Source: Phanerodontia chrysosporium
Lineage: Eukaryota; Basidiomycota; Agaricomycetes; Polyporales; Phanerochaetaceae
DNA: 64,000 nt
Assembly (NCBI GenBank): GCA_001910725.1
Contig: MJGA01000006.1
Coordinates: 1,302,001 to 1,366,000, forward strand
Direction: 5' to 3'
Under the pieces are notes generated by a model that saw only the letters and a list, made by a program, of their open reading frames with translations, was not told where the DNA came from and searched no databases. A program made the position numbers and the translations under genes. Below, piece by piece: positions 53,827 to 64,000 of this stretch (positions within the stretch are counted from its first letter, which is position 1; each line of letters opens with the position of its first letter).

Positions 53827-55721
53827 TCATCGTCGTCGTCGACTCCCTTGGAACTTTGACGTTTCTCTCCGCAACCGCCTGCAAAACCAGTATTAGCACA
53901 AACTGAGGACATACGAGGCGCAAGGACACCCACCGGCTTGCCCGCTCCCTCTCGATCTCCCGCCGCTCGACCTCCTCGGGACTGAGCACCTCGAAGCGCG
54001 TCTTGAACTCCTCTGCCTCTGCCCAGTCGCGCCAGACACTCCGCAGCGGCTTCGGCCCACGGCCGTCCTTGGGCGTGCGGCCCCAGCCTAGTCCCAGGCC
54101 GTTTTGTCCTTCAGCAGGCTCAGCCCGCTGCGGTCGCGCGGCCGGTCGGGGTCATCGTGGGCGCCCGGGTGCGGATCCACGCCGAGCACGCCCCACTCGA
54201 TCGCGTCGCGCTTGTGCTTGATGAGCTCCTCGTGGATCGCGTGTGCGACGAGCGGCACCGCCTCGCCCGCGAGCCCGAGGTCCATGCACAGCTGGCTCGC
54301 GAACTGCTCGGGCGTCAGCGGCGAGAGCAGGTCCCACTCGATGTGGTCCAGCAGGTGGTACGTCGCTATTTGCACGTCGATCTGCAGGAGTCGTCGGTGT
54401 CGTCGCCGCGGTGAGGAAAGGTAAGGACTCACGCTGAGGATCACTCGGCACTCGGGAATCTCATCCTCTCCGGGGCCGAATGGGTCTGCCACCGCGAAGT
54501 CCATGGAAGCCACACCCTCGTAGTCCTCCAGCTGCGCGCGAATTTGGTTCGCTACGGTTTCAACCCATGGATGTTCGGGCAAGTCGAGATCCTGGACGAA
54601 CGTGCGTGCAAAGGTTTCTGGAGGTATGAGGTCTTCGTGCAGGTTCCAGACAAAACAATCGCGAATTCGATGCGTGTCTGTTTCGAATTCCACGCGAATG
54701 GGGACCAACGACACCGGCTTCCATGCTTGCTTCTCGAGAGACTCAGGCGGGCTGTAAGCAAGTGCTGGTCAAACGACAGGTTCGCTATTCAACGCGAGTA
54801 CAACTCACAAGTATGGATGTGGTGTCGGCTGAGCAGGTTTAGACGTGATGAACCTTTCCGGCGGCACCATGCCAAGATAACTCTGATCCAGCACATTCCT
54901 CTGTTGCGGTATAGCTGCTTGCGGGGTAGCCTGCATGATATGGGTGACCCCTCCGGGGGTGAACACCCCCGCGCCAACCGGGGCCCTGCTCGACAGCCGG
55001 CCTGTGGTGCGTGTCGTTGTCCTTACGCCGCCGCTCCCGACGAAGTCCGAGTCGTCCGAGTCGATGGCGCCTGCATCAGGGAATTCGTCGCCGGAGCCGG
55101 GCTCGGCGTAGTTGATCAAGCCCCCGCGGCGGCTGCTCCTAGTGTTCACGGCGGCGGCGGTCGGGGTGGAGAAAATCGGCTGCACGAGCAGGGTCGCACC
55201 CGTTCGCAAACGGGACGCGTACGAGGTCCGCAGGGCTTGGGGAGCGGTGGGCAGTACAGGCCGTGGAGGGTAGGCTCTAGGGTCTTGGGCTGGTGCAGCG
55301 GTCGGCATGCCCATGGTGTTCGGCGTCGCTACACGCGGGATGTTTGTCTGGATGTTGGGAAGGTATGTGCTGGTCGACGGTTGGGGAGTGGCAGCGAGAG
55401 AGCTCCCCTTCGTTGCCCGAGTCTTCCTGCTGGGATTGGTTCTGCCATTTGCGGGAGGCGGCGTCACCGAATTGGACCAGTGTCTGATGTTGTTCATGTA
55501 CGCTGAGGGCGAGCGTCTCGCACGTCAGCTAGATAGATGTGTGATGCATGAGAGCACGCACCGGGATGGACCTGCGCTGGGACTGCTGTGGCAGGGTTTT
55601 GCGGCTGCTGAGGACGACCTAGTGCGGCAGCGGAGAGCTGAGTGACGGCCTGCTGGAGCTGGACGTCTGTCATACTCTGGAAGGTATGGCCACCAAGACC
55701 GCTCCCCCCTGCTTCCGACAT
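53827..55721 (-). CDS. SFH1: SNF5/SFH1-type subunit of a SWI/SNF-class chromatin remodeller
   Basis: Nuclear subunit of RSC/SWI-SNF-class remodellers. Exons on the minus strand: first from the ATG at 55721 to about 55567; a second (about 55508-54812) with the GGLINYAEPGSGDEF and RLRTGATLLVQPIF stretches; then the SNF5 domain from LVPIRVEFETDTHRIRD through ILS, a 50-nt intron, and IDVQIATYHLLDHIEWDLL, the second SNF5 repeat. The C-terminal GLGLGWGRTPKDGRGPKPL and LSPEEVERREIERERASR lie one base out of frame at the T4 run 54102-54105. The last exon ends at the TGA at 53827. SFH1 is essential in yeast, so this shift is more likely a sequence error than a null allele. Confidence 0.88.
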
Positions 55722-55823
55722 TTTTGGGAGAGACGCGAGGAGCACAGGCAACGTCAAGAGAGGATGGAGCAGTAGCAAGCGAAACAAGAACTTGATCGCG
55801 TCCAGGAAATTGTCACGCATGGC

Positions 55824-55865
55824 ACGCGTTTGTCACGCGTGTTACGTCACTCCGGGCTACGTCAC
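55824..55865. promoter_or_regulatory. Paired MCB boxes and ATF/CREB-like sites
   Basis: ACGCGT at 55824-55829 and 55835-55840, 11 bp apart, then TTACGTCA at 55842-55849 and TACGTCA at 55858-55864. They lie 100-145 bp upstream of the SFH1 ATG and about 500 bp upstream of the oxidoreductase gene. ACGCGT is the core of the G1/S MluI cell-cycle box; ACGTCA is the bZIP half-site. Confidence 0.5.
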
Positions 55866-56360
55866 GAAGCGCCGTCACGCTGCTCCTGTCTCCGCCGCGC
55901 CCTCGCGCCCGAGTCCCAGCATCAGCCCGGCTAGTGACCAACGTCTGTGCCCATCTCGTTCGGCGTCGATCCACCTACCGCCCACCCTCCCTGAGATTCC
56001 CCTGAGCCCCCGTATCTCTCACTGTCTTGCCAATCCCGGGGCTAGTAGGTGGCGTGCTTTGTTGCGCTGATGCGAGCAGAAATCTCATTGCATGATCACC
56101 AGGTTATGGGCGCTGCGCTTTTGGTCAGAGCCCGGGGCTTTGCATGCTAGCAGACCCTGAATGCACACTCACGGCACGCCATGTACTCTCGCGCTGAACG
56201 CTTCGGCAACAGACAGGGCCTCGTATGACACCGCCGCCCATGCTATTGTTCAAAGTCGACACCGCGCCCGTGTACGCTAACTGGAGGTCTCGGGTATAAA
56301 GCATGTCTTCTCCCTCAGGGGCATTGCAACGACATCCATCGCTTGAAGACCTCTCCTGCC

Positions 56361-58392
56361 ATGGCTGTTCGCGGTGTCCAAGGATGGCACAGAGGCGAGA
56401 TCGTCATCCACGAGAGACTTGGCTTCGCAGCCGACATGCTCGACAACTATGTCTGGATCAAGGCCGAGATGCCTGACCAGCATCGCGAATTCCACAGCAC
56501 TCGCCTGCCCTTCATACCTGTCACCACACTCGATGACCGTAATAGGCCTTGGACCTCTATCTTTGCCGGACGCACTGGCGAACCGGGCTTCGTCAATAGC
56601 CCTTCGTCTCAGCGGCTGGACATGGAGATCAAAGTCTGGGAGGGTGACCCGTTTTTGGACAACGCCAAGTTGTTCGACGGAGAGAAGATGCTCATAGCCG
56701 GTATCGGCATAGAGTTCACTACGCGTCGACGAAACAAATTTGCTGGACATATCTTCGAGATGAAGCAGGATCGCGATATGTACCGCTTGAAACTCATTGT
56801 CAATCAGGCCATTGGGTAGGTCTCCTTCTCACCTCGCACATACACTATGTTGACGTCTCCTAGGAATTGCCCCAAATACATCAACGTTCGCACCCTCGAC
56901 CCTTACCCCAATCCGTCTCCCATTGTCGTTCACAAATGCCTCGATCTACTGGAAGATGGCGTATGCCGCACGAGCTCTGCGACTTTGTCCGTGACTGCGA
57001 TACCATTTTCATAGGCTCTTCGTACGAGGCACGGCCAGAAGAGTCGGCGATGTTCCCTTCGCACGTCGGACAGAACCAGCGTGGTGGAAAGAAAGGCTGG
57101 GTTCGTGTACGCTCGGACGGGAAAACTCTGGTCATACCAGATTATTCAGGTATGTCTCTTGTGCTAAAGGCAAAAATTGGCGAACTGACCGTCTGGTGTG
57201 CTAGGGAATCGTGTGCTCAGCTCTTTGGGAAACATTGAGGTTACCCCTGTGGCGTGCGTCAGCATCGTGGACTTCGTGACCGGCGACGTTCTCTACGTCA
57301 CGGGCAAAGCTCATACGGCCGTCGGGCACGAAGCGCAGGCCATTATGCCCCGTCAGCCAGTCATCACTCTTCTGGAGGTGACCGGGTACATCTTCGTTCG
57401 TGATGCTCTCCCCGTCCGGCAGCGGCCTGGTACGCAGCCTGAGCGCAGCCCCTATAGTCCTCTCGTGCGCTTGCTCATCGAGGAAGCGAGCGCTGAAGCG
57501 GCGAAGTTCCTTGAGGAAGAAATCTTCGTCACCCTCGCCCGTGTGCGTATCCACAGCGAGGACCTTGCCACGTTCACCTGGGAGACTACTAAGCCCCTCA
57601 CCATCCGCCCTGGGCAGACTGCAGCCCTCGACTTCTCCGACCTGGTGGGGAAGGCAGGGTACCAACATATGGCCGCCCTGAACCCCGCCAGTGTCAACGA
57701 CGACCGTGTACGGACGTGGACCATCTCCAGCGCGCACCTCGACCCCGAAGGCACGAAGACGTTTGACCTCACGATGCGCAGGAAGGAGCGCGGCGTCGTC
57801 ACGGGCGCCCTGTTCGCGCTGGCGCGGCAGCTCGCCGAGTTGCAGCCGGAGGCTCTCGAGGACACGCGCCCCATCGGACTTCGCGTGAAACTGGTCGGCA
57901 TCTCCGGGGACTTCACCATGGCTCTCCCGTCGTCACCGCCGACCTCGGGCCAGCAGATCGCCTCGTCGATGCTCTGGCTCGCTGGCGGCATCGGGCTCAC
58001 GCCCTTCTTGAGCATGCTCTCCGCGATCTCGGCGCTGCCTCCATCTGACGTCAGTTGGGACGTCGTACTCGTGGTCGGGACGCGCGAGCCCGAGGTGCTC
58101 GTTCCCCTCATCGTCGCGTCGCTCGGCGGCGGGGCACCGAAGCTCAACCTTGAGCTGCACATCTTCTCCAACCAGCCTGTCCTACCGTTCCCCCAGGTCG
58201 CCTCTTCTGACGACTTGGTGGTCACGGTCAAGGCTCATCACGGCAGGTCGACGGCCGGCTGATGGACGAATTGTACGACCTCCATGCTCGCAAAACGTAT
58301 ATGTGTGGACCTCCGGAGTTTGAACAAGCGATGGCGCAGGTCTTGGGCGAGCACGGTGTAACACAATTGTCAGGGAGTCCTTCGAATACTGA
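56361..58392 (+). CDS. FMN-binding split-barrel / ferredoxin-reductase fusion oxidoreductase
   Basis: Two-domain flavoprotein. The N-terminal half is a pyridoxamine-phosphate-oxidase-like split barrel (WHRGE, FAGRTGEPGFV, IGIEFTTRRRNK, FIGSSYEA). The C-terminal half is an FR-type FAD/NAD(P)H module with DDRVRTWTISSAHL (FAD), WLAGGIGLTPFLSML (nucleotide) and KTYMCGPPEF near the end. Introns at 56818-56863 and 57151-57205 are GT-AG and in phase. The start is the ATG at 56361 in a GCCATGG context. Three apparent single-base losses next to G runs occur near 56958, 58246 and 58373; repaired, the protein ends ESFEY at 58392. Electrons probably pass from NAD(P)H via FAD to FMN; substrate unknown. 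Confidence 0.8.
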
Positions 58393-58946
58393 GTACGATC
58401 CTACTGCTATGTTCTTCGCGTTATTCTACAGGCTTATCTCAGTCGTACATCTTATCGCTCAGACATGCAATGCCATCAAAATTTCACATGCGACTAGTCA
58501 ACGCGTCGTCGGGCACGGTACCGCTCTGGGAGACACTTTCCTATATTGCCCAGTCGCCGTTATCGCTATCTACTACTTGATGCTTCAGAGTTTTGGCGTG
58601 GAGCGCCACATCCACCCTGGATGCACGTTTGTGTCCTTGGCGTACATTACCTAGTCCTTCAGCATAGACCTGGACTACAGGCGGTACCTGACAGAGCCTA
58701 CAACAAGATACGATAATCCAGTCAACCCACGTTCGTCTTCGAAGTGTGTTGGTCATTTTAAATATGTCTTCCTATCATCTCGGACTCTTGGAGCATGAAC
58801 TGGAGGCGCGTATGATATCATAGCTAAAGTGCACAGTAACTGAGCATGCAGCCTCATCCCCGCGACCGACTTCTTACGCCTGCATCCACGAGCCCCTTCG
58901 ACTCTCGAACAATCTCCGCGATTGCATACTAGCTCTCGAAGCTCTC
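58393..58946. other. Intergenic
   Basis: 3' region of the oxidoreductase and promoter of the carrier gene. Open reading continues to 58654 in one frame but without similarity to the family's usual end. No other feature was seen. Confidence 0.4.
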
Positions 58947-60493
58947 ATGTCCAACGGTCTCGAGGATTCGTTGGTCGCGAGCCTCCTCGGCGCGTTCGAG
59001 GGTACCCTCTCCATCGTCCTGACGTTCGCCGCCGGCTACGTGGCCGCGCGCCTCGCGCTCGTCGACCACCACAGCATCAAGCACGTATCGACGCTCTGCT
59101 CGGGCCTCTTCCTGCCGTGCCTCATCGTCGTGCAGCTCGGCGCGCAGCTCACGGCGGGCGAGCTGCGCCGCATGTGGGTGCTCCCCGCGTGGGGCCTCGC
59201 CAGCAGCGCGCTCGCACACGCGCTCGCCTGGCTCGGGCACGCGCTCCTCGGCACGCCGTGGTGGGTCGTCGCCGCCGCGGGCCGCCCGAACAGCAGCGCG
59301 ATGCCGCTGCTCCTCGTCGAGGCGCTTGCGCACACTGGCATGCTCGCCATGCTGTCGGACGAGCCCCCCGCGAGGGTCATCGAGCGCGCCCAGTCGCTCA
59401 TCCTGCTGAACGTCGTCGTGCAGGAAACGCTGACCCTGCAGCTCGCCCCTGCCTTGCTTAGGAGAGATGGGGCGCGTGCGGGCCGAATGCGAGACGAGGA
59501 AATGCGAGACGAGGAGGAGCGAGGCCCGGAGCGGCTGGCATGCGAACGGCCGGTAGACAGCATAGCGAAGATCAACCCTGCCTTGGAGGACAGAAGCCGG
59601 GTGGGACTATTGCAGGATACTGACCACCGACACCGTGAAAGGCAATTGAACTCCCCAGCTTATGAAGAGGCATTCACACCACTTCTCGACAAGCCAAACC
59701 TGTCTGCCTCCAAACGCCTTGGGGCCGCGATGGCATTGCTCCGAAGAGTGGCAGGGGCACCGAGTCCGCCACTGCTTGCAGCGACTGCAGCCCTCGCCCT
59801 TGGGGTAGGCATGCTTGGTATGGTCGTTGACGTGCGCTTTGACGCAGCTTCTCAGATGGTCCCTGCTTTGCATAGCGCGTTCTATTCTCCGGACAGTGCC
59901 TTAGATGTCACTGTCACTCAGACGCTGAGGAACTTGGGGAGACTCTTGTGCGTGAGTTTCCAATGATCTTCGATCTCGCGAGATCTACACACCTTCGTGC
60001 AGTGTCGTCCTGCAGATGTTCGTCGTCGGAGCGGATCTGGCCCTCGTACCGAATGCGCATCCAGGCACTGTCAATGCAACTTTTGCTCTAGCACTTCGCT
60101 TCGTTGTCATGCCAGGACTGAGCCTGCTTCTGGTATGGCTTTCGGCTGGCCGGGGCTGGTACGTGAATGATAGGCTGGTTTGGTACGCCCTTGGAGCACC
60201 TGCAATAGAGAGCAACTATTTACGTCGAGTGACATTCAGGTTCCTTCTCATTATCATACCAGCAGGCCCGTCTGCGTCACTGCTAGCCAGTGTGGCCGAA
60301 ACAGTGGAGGTGGACCAAGGAGCTGTCTCTTCGTTCCTAGGCATCTCGGTACGTCACTATCATCCATCCTAGTCGATGGCGGAGAAGAGTGCTCATGACC
60401 ACTCTAAATTATAGTATCTATTCTCCCCGCTAATCGCTGTAGTATGTTCTGCTGCGTTGCTAGTCGTCCAAGATGCCTGGAAGAGGACATCGT
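58947..60493 (+). CDS. Auxin-efflux-type (AEC family) membrane transporter
   Basis: Multi-pass membrane protein of the membrane-transport family that includes yeast Ecm3-like carriers; substrate unknown. Exons: 58947-59951, 60016-60348 and 60415-60493, with GT-AG introns. The N-terminal half has about five hydrophobic helices, with the GRPNSSAMPLLLVEAL block typical of the family near residue 112. A charged cytosolic loop with an Arg/Asp/Glu repeat (about residues 175-240) follows, then the C-terminal helices (FVVGADLAL, IPAGPSASLLAS and the final SPLIAVVCSAALL). No frame problems were seen. The start is the first ATG of the open frame. Confidence 0.82.
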
Positions 60494-63400
60494 AGTAGAT
60501 TAGGCGGACATTCGGAATTCAACAAATTCCTGTTTGAAAAGGCTTAAGATATGAACAACCAGGCTATACAGTCTTGTCATAACATCATCGATAGGCTGAC
60601 TGTTGCACTTCTGACCATACCGACGTAGCGTCGATGGTACGACTACTACGTACGTGGCAAGCCGCTTTACAAAGTTCAGCGCCTACCTCCGGCGCCCGTA
60701 GCCACGTGGCTAGCCAGATCGTGATCTCGGGCTCGGAGACTTCGGACTACCACCCAAAGCGCGGCATCCTTCAGCCAGAGGACTTGAACAACGCAAGCAC
60801 ACCTTGGTCAGCATTCGCAGAAATTTCATGAGGCCACTGGACAGCGCAGTGCCGCCAGGGCATGCTCGCGTGTGCTCCTGGCTCGCGACGCGGACTTTAC
60901 AGCATGCCATCCGGATCCTGTGGCCCCGTGATGCAGCTCAAACATGGGTACAGTGGTGCCCACAACTTACAAATGCTCGCGGTTGTCCGAGGCTAGCCTT
61001 TTAGGATTTCGGTGCATGTCGCGGGTGTATAGCCTTGCGAGCATGCTCGAGAAGGTTAAGAAAATCGTCTCATATTCAGGCCCGCCGCATTCACTGGCAC
61101 AGAACGCCACATGTCGTGGTGGCGCCGGCACGTTTCGGTTCGGACGACATGGAGAATCACACGCAGACAGTGTATTGTTCTGTTTAATACTCGTTATATG
61201 TTACATGATACCGTTTGACTGTGCGAGCCGACCGTTGTGAAACACCCCTAAGGCAGGCGGCGGGCATGCAATTGCTGCGACAGGCTGCAGGCTCTCGCAA
61301 TTTGGCCGCAGATAACGGCCAAAATATCTACCCTTGGCACCTTACCCTGTACGCAGAAGTACTGATTATCAGTACAGTCACGTAATTACAGCACAAGCCA
61401 GTCAGCCCTATCCGTAGCAATGCAGTGGACGGACTCTGCACGAACCTAGGAGATTTGGACGGCCCTGCTATACACTCGAGCACCGTAGGGGCCGTTTGAG
61501 TGGACACACACCCTAAAGAGTGACCTCAAAGAGGTTGGCAAAGTGCTGCAAGGGTGCGTAATGGACAGCGACTTTCGTCCGAGGAAGGACCGTGGCTGCG
61601 ACGTGCACCTGCAGGCCAATCCTCTCCGTCCGTTTGGTCCTCGCGCACGCACACAACGCACAGCCTGCAGCACTTCCATACATGCACAAGAAGATACGGG
61701 CACACGCGTGTGGCTCAGCCGCGGATAATCCGCGGCACCCCAGGCGCGTCCGCCACCCGGCCAGCGCGCGCCGGCGTCCAAGATGCGTGCACGTACGAGA
61801 CAAAGGAAGCCGCGCACGCCCCTGGGCCTGCCGTCGAAACCTCGGATGGCCCGCGATGCACTCCGCGTGGGGAGGCCTGCCTTTGCGGGGGCCGCCAGCA
61901 CCCCTGGACTGATGCCCGCGCGCACGATGACCTTGGGGCGGCGCCGCAGTGGTCCAGGCGGCTCTGCTTCCCCGTGTTTGGCTCGTGCGGGAGAATAGGC
62001 TTCCCGCGGTCGCTATCACCGTGCCTGCGGCGCACCCTGCCGTCGATGGGATGCCTCAGCAGTAGGGGCAGAGCGCAGTCGCCCCTAGAGGTTCCGCCGC
62101 GCATCCTGGACGTACACCTTCGTGGGGACAAACGAGGGCCCCTTCTTCGCCCCCAAGATACGCATTGCCCCTGGAAGAAGCGTTCTGGCGGAGCGCTTCA
62201 TTGGCGACGACGCGTCAAAACGCGCCCATGGACCCACCTAGATAGCCCGCGCAGTTTGGGGAACCTCCAGCGGAAGCTTTGGGACGATAAGCTGCGTCCA
62301 GGCCATGCGGGCGTTGGGTTGCATTTCATACAGTGAAATTCATATCCTGCGTGCAGCGTACCTCCCTGGAATTATCCGCGTAATGGGTGGTACGCGTGCT
62401 GCCGTATCACAAGGCTTGCGTCTGCGCTGGTGCTTGGACGCACGCGTCCGAGCGTCGGCCCAAGGAAGAGGTGTCGTCCAACGGAGCAGATGCGTGCACA
62501 GGTGTATGCAGAGGAGTGTATATGCATGATTGTCGTCTTGATCCAAGGTATATCCAGACATGACGGTAGTGAGCGCCGCGTGGCGGCAGCGAAATGCCTC
62601 TGCATAGCAGGACCTATCTCCGGCGAGCACCCGCTCAATGCGGAAGATGAGCAGCGACGGACCGGAGGGCAGTTCGCTGTCGCATCGCATCCGACAGCGA
62701 CACCGGCCGCGATCGGCAGAGGGCAGGGCCGCCCTGCGGACGCGTTTCCAGCGGAGGATATAGCGCGCGCCTGGGCGTGTGCGAGCCTGTCCCAGTACTT
62801 GTGCAGACGGCGGCGCTCTGGAGTCTGGACCGTGTACGCGGGGCACCGTCGTCATCGCAGGCACACGAAACAGTCGCCAGCGGATCGTCGACACACCTGT
62901 TTGCGGACGACGACGTCTGGGGGACATCCCTATCACAGACGTCCGCTCAGCGGGTCTGGAGCGCACCCGAGACAGCCTGGGTCTGCCGATGCACTGCAGC
63001 TGGCGCGCCGGGCGCGGGTACCGTGTGGAGTAGTGCTTCCCCGGGCTGGAGGATGCGGGGGCAAAGTCTACTTTTGTGGAGAAGCCTTGTCGGGGTGAAC
63101 CGAGCGTGTGCCCAAAGCGGCACACGCGCGCGCGCGCAGTATGTTTGCTGGCGAAAACGTCTGATGCGGGTCGCTGCAGGTGAGGACGTGTCGGAGGCGT
63201 GTCGTACAGCATTGACCACGTAGGTAGCAACGCGATAGTCGGTATGATTCGGAATGGTGATAAACGTGCTGCCTGGTAGGCCGTCTGAGATAACGGATAG
63301 AAACACATGTCGTCAACCCAGCGCACTGCTATGGGGTCATGTGAAAAAATGTCTGAGGATGACTTTGTCGTGCTGTATGTCGTGCGCTGCGGGGCGTGCA

Positions 63401-64000
63401 GTGAAACATTGGCTGGGGAAGTGGCCTGGAGAGTTTCCATATATGGGCATCCGGGGCTGGAAAAGGGAAAAAGGTGAGCCGGACCGCGGCAGTAACTTGG
63501 CGAAACACTTGGCCCAGTCGTGGTCCGGTCGCCCGCCGACAAACGAGTTGGACAAAAATTCGCTGCCTGCTCTTTTTTTCTTGTCTCCTCCGTATTTTAT
63601 CTCCCCACATTCCCCAGCGGCGCCCCGACCACTCTCGACTCGTCCGGCTCGCGACGTGCTCAGCCCCGTACGTGTTTCGCCCACCGCGGGGTCATCTTAC
63701 GACATCTCGTCGTATTCCATCGAGATCTCGCCAGCCTCGTTACTCCGGATACCACGTTCTCCCTCGCCCCGCACGTTTGCCCGGCCCTTGCCTGCATCTG
63801 CGTGAGCTCAGGAGATCACCGCCACCATCTGCTGCACCCACACCGCCGTCATACGGCCTTCTGCACGGCGAATCCCCGGCAGTGCACCTTATTCTCCAAC
63901 CTCGATAACCCCTAGTCGCTCGTCCTCCCCTCTGACCATCACCCTCCCCTCGCCCATTCAATCCCGCTTCTACAGGCACTCAATCTGCTAGGTCTCCCCG
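60494..64000. other. No supportable gene
   Basis: About 3.5 kb without a convincing gene. The longest ORFs (plus 61554-62336; minus 62340-63542) are Arg/Pro/Ser-rich without domain character and overlap ORFs on the other strand. A frame at about 62092-62240 reads like a short exon (TYTFVGTNEGPFFAPK, then ERFIGDD) but is isolated. From about 63560 the plus strand is pyrimidine-rich, like a promoter or 5' leader for a gene beyond the right edge. A palindrome is at 61719-61735. Confidence 0.45.
61719..61735. promoter_or_regulatory. Palindrome containing CGG-N5-CCG
   Basis: CCGCGGATAATCCGCGG, perfect 8-bp arms around one base. It contains CGG-ATAAT-CCG, the inverted-repeat half-site form recognised by many Zn2Cys6 dimers. 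No gene lies close by. Confidence 0.35.

Noticed and set aside
54102..54105. SFH1 as a pseudogene because of the frame break
   Set aside because: The break is one base at a homopolymer in a conserved, essential-type gene with all other exons intact; sequence error is more likely.
61554..62336. 260-codon plus-strand ORF
   Set aside because: Same low-information composition and no recognisable motif or splice structure.
62340..63542. 400-codon minus-strand ORF
   Set aside because: Arg/Ser/Pro-rich, no domain, overlapped by long ORFs on the other strand; high GC favours such chance frames.
1..64000. CRISPR arrays, bacterial operons, rRNA or tRNA genes
   Set aside because: No regularly spaced direct repeats of CRISPR type and no convincing tRNA cloverleaf or rRNA segment was noticed. 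Intron-rich eukaryotic genes dominate. A dedicated tRNA scan could still find one.

Overview
The window reads as genomic DNA of a filamentous basidiomycete, most likely a wood-decay mushroom of the Polyporales type. This is inferred from many 45-75 nt GT-AG introns, moderate-to-high GC, TTAGGG-type sequence, Zn2Cys6 factors, multi-exon P450s and Ty3/gypsy elements with chromodomains; no species can be named from sequence alone.

1-18.1 kb is a retrotransposon nest. A Ty3/gypsy chromovirus, cut by the left window edge, carries an extra ORF before gag, gag, a pol ending in a chromodomain plus a complete dUTPase, and a 600-bp 3' LTR. A second, complete 7.24-kb Ty3/gypsy element (9942-17183, TSD ATCAA) has two 492-bp LTRs that look identical and sits inside an exon of a minus-strand gene. 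Its 5' LTR is in turn interrupted by a 600-bp solo LTR of the first family (TSD TCGGC). Both elements have gag and pol in a -1 relation. Both also repeat the sequence that abuts the 3' LTR at the RNase H/integrase junction, which looks like a central polypurine tract. A diverged paralogue of the disrupted gene lies at 6.9-7.8 kb.

19.6-23.7 kb holds two convergent host genes, RFT1 and a serine carboxypeptidase. 24-48 kb is gene-sparse and shows local duplication and decay: a carboxypeptidase relic (27.1 kb) and a third carboxypeptidase (45.7-47.7 kb); three tandem Zn2Cys6 genes (29.6, 35.4, 38.4 kb) with a shared promoter block; and a P450 relic beside a fuller P450 (41.5-45.6 kb). A composite GCGCCAC/CACGTG motif recurs four times between these genes.

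47.7-60.5 kb is dense in housekeeping-like genes: a family X DNA polymerase homologue lacking all three catalytic aspartates, a queuosine-salvage glycosidase, two unrecognised genes, an SFH1/SNF5 chromatin-remodeller subunit, an FMN split-barrel/ferredoxin-reductase fusion and an auxin-efflux-type carrier. No gene could be supported in 60.5-64 kb.

A caution for every pseudogene call between about 35 and 58.4 kb: conserved genes there, including SFH1, show single-base indels in or beside short homopolymers, while genes left of 35 kb and the retroelements do not. This may reflect sequence quality rather than biology.
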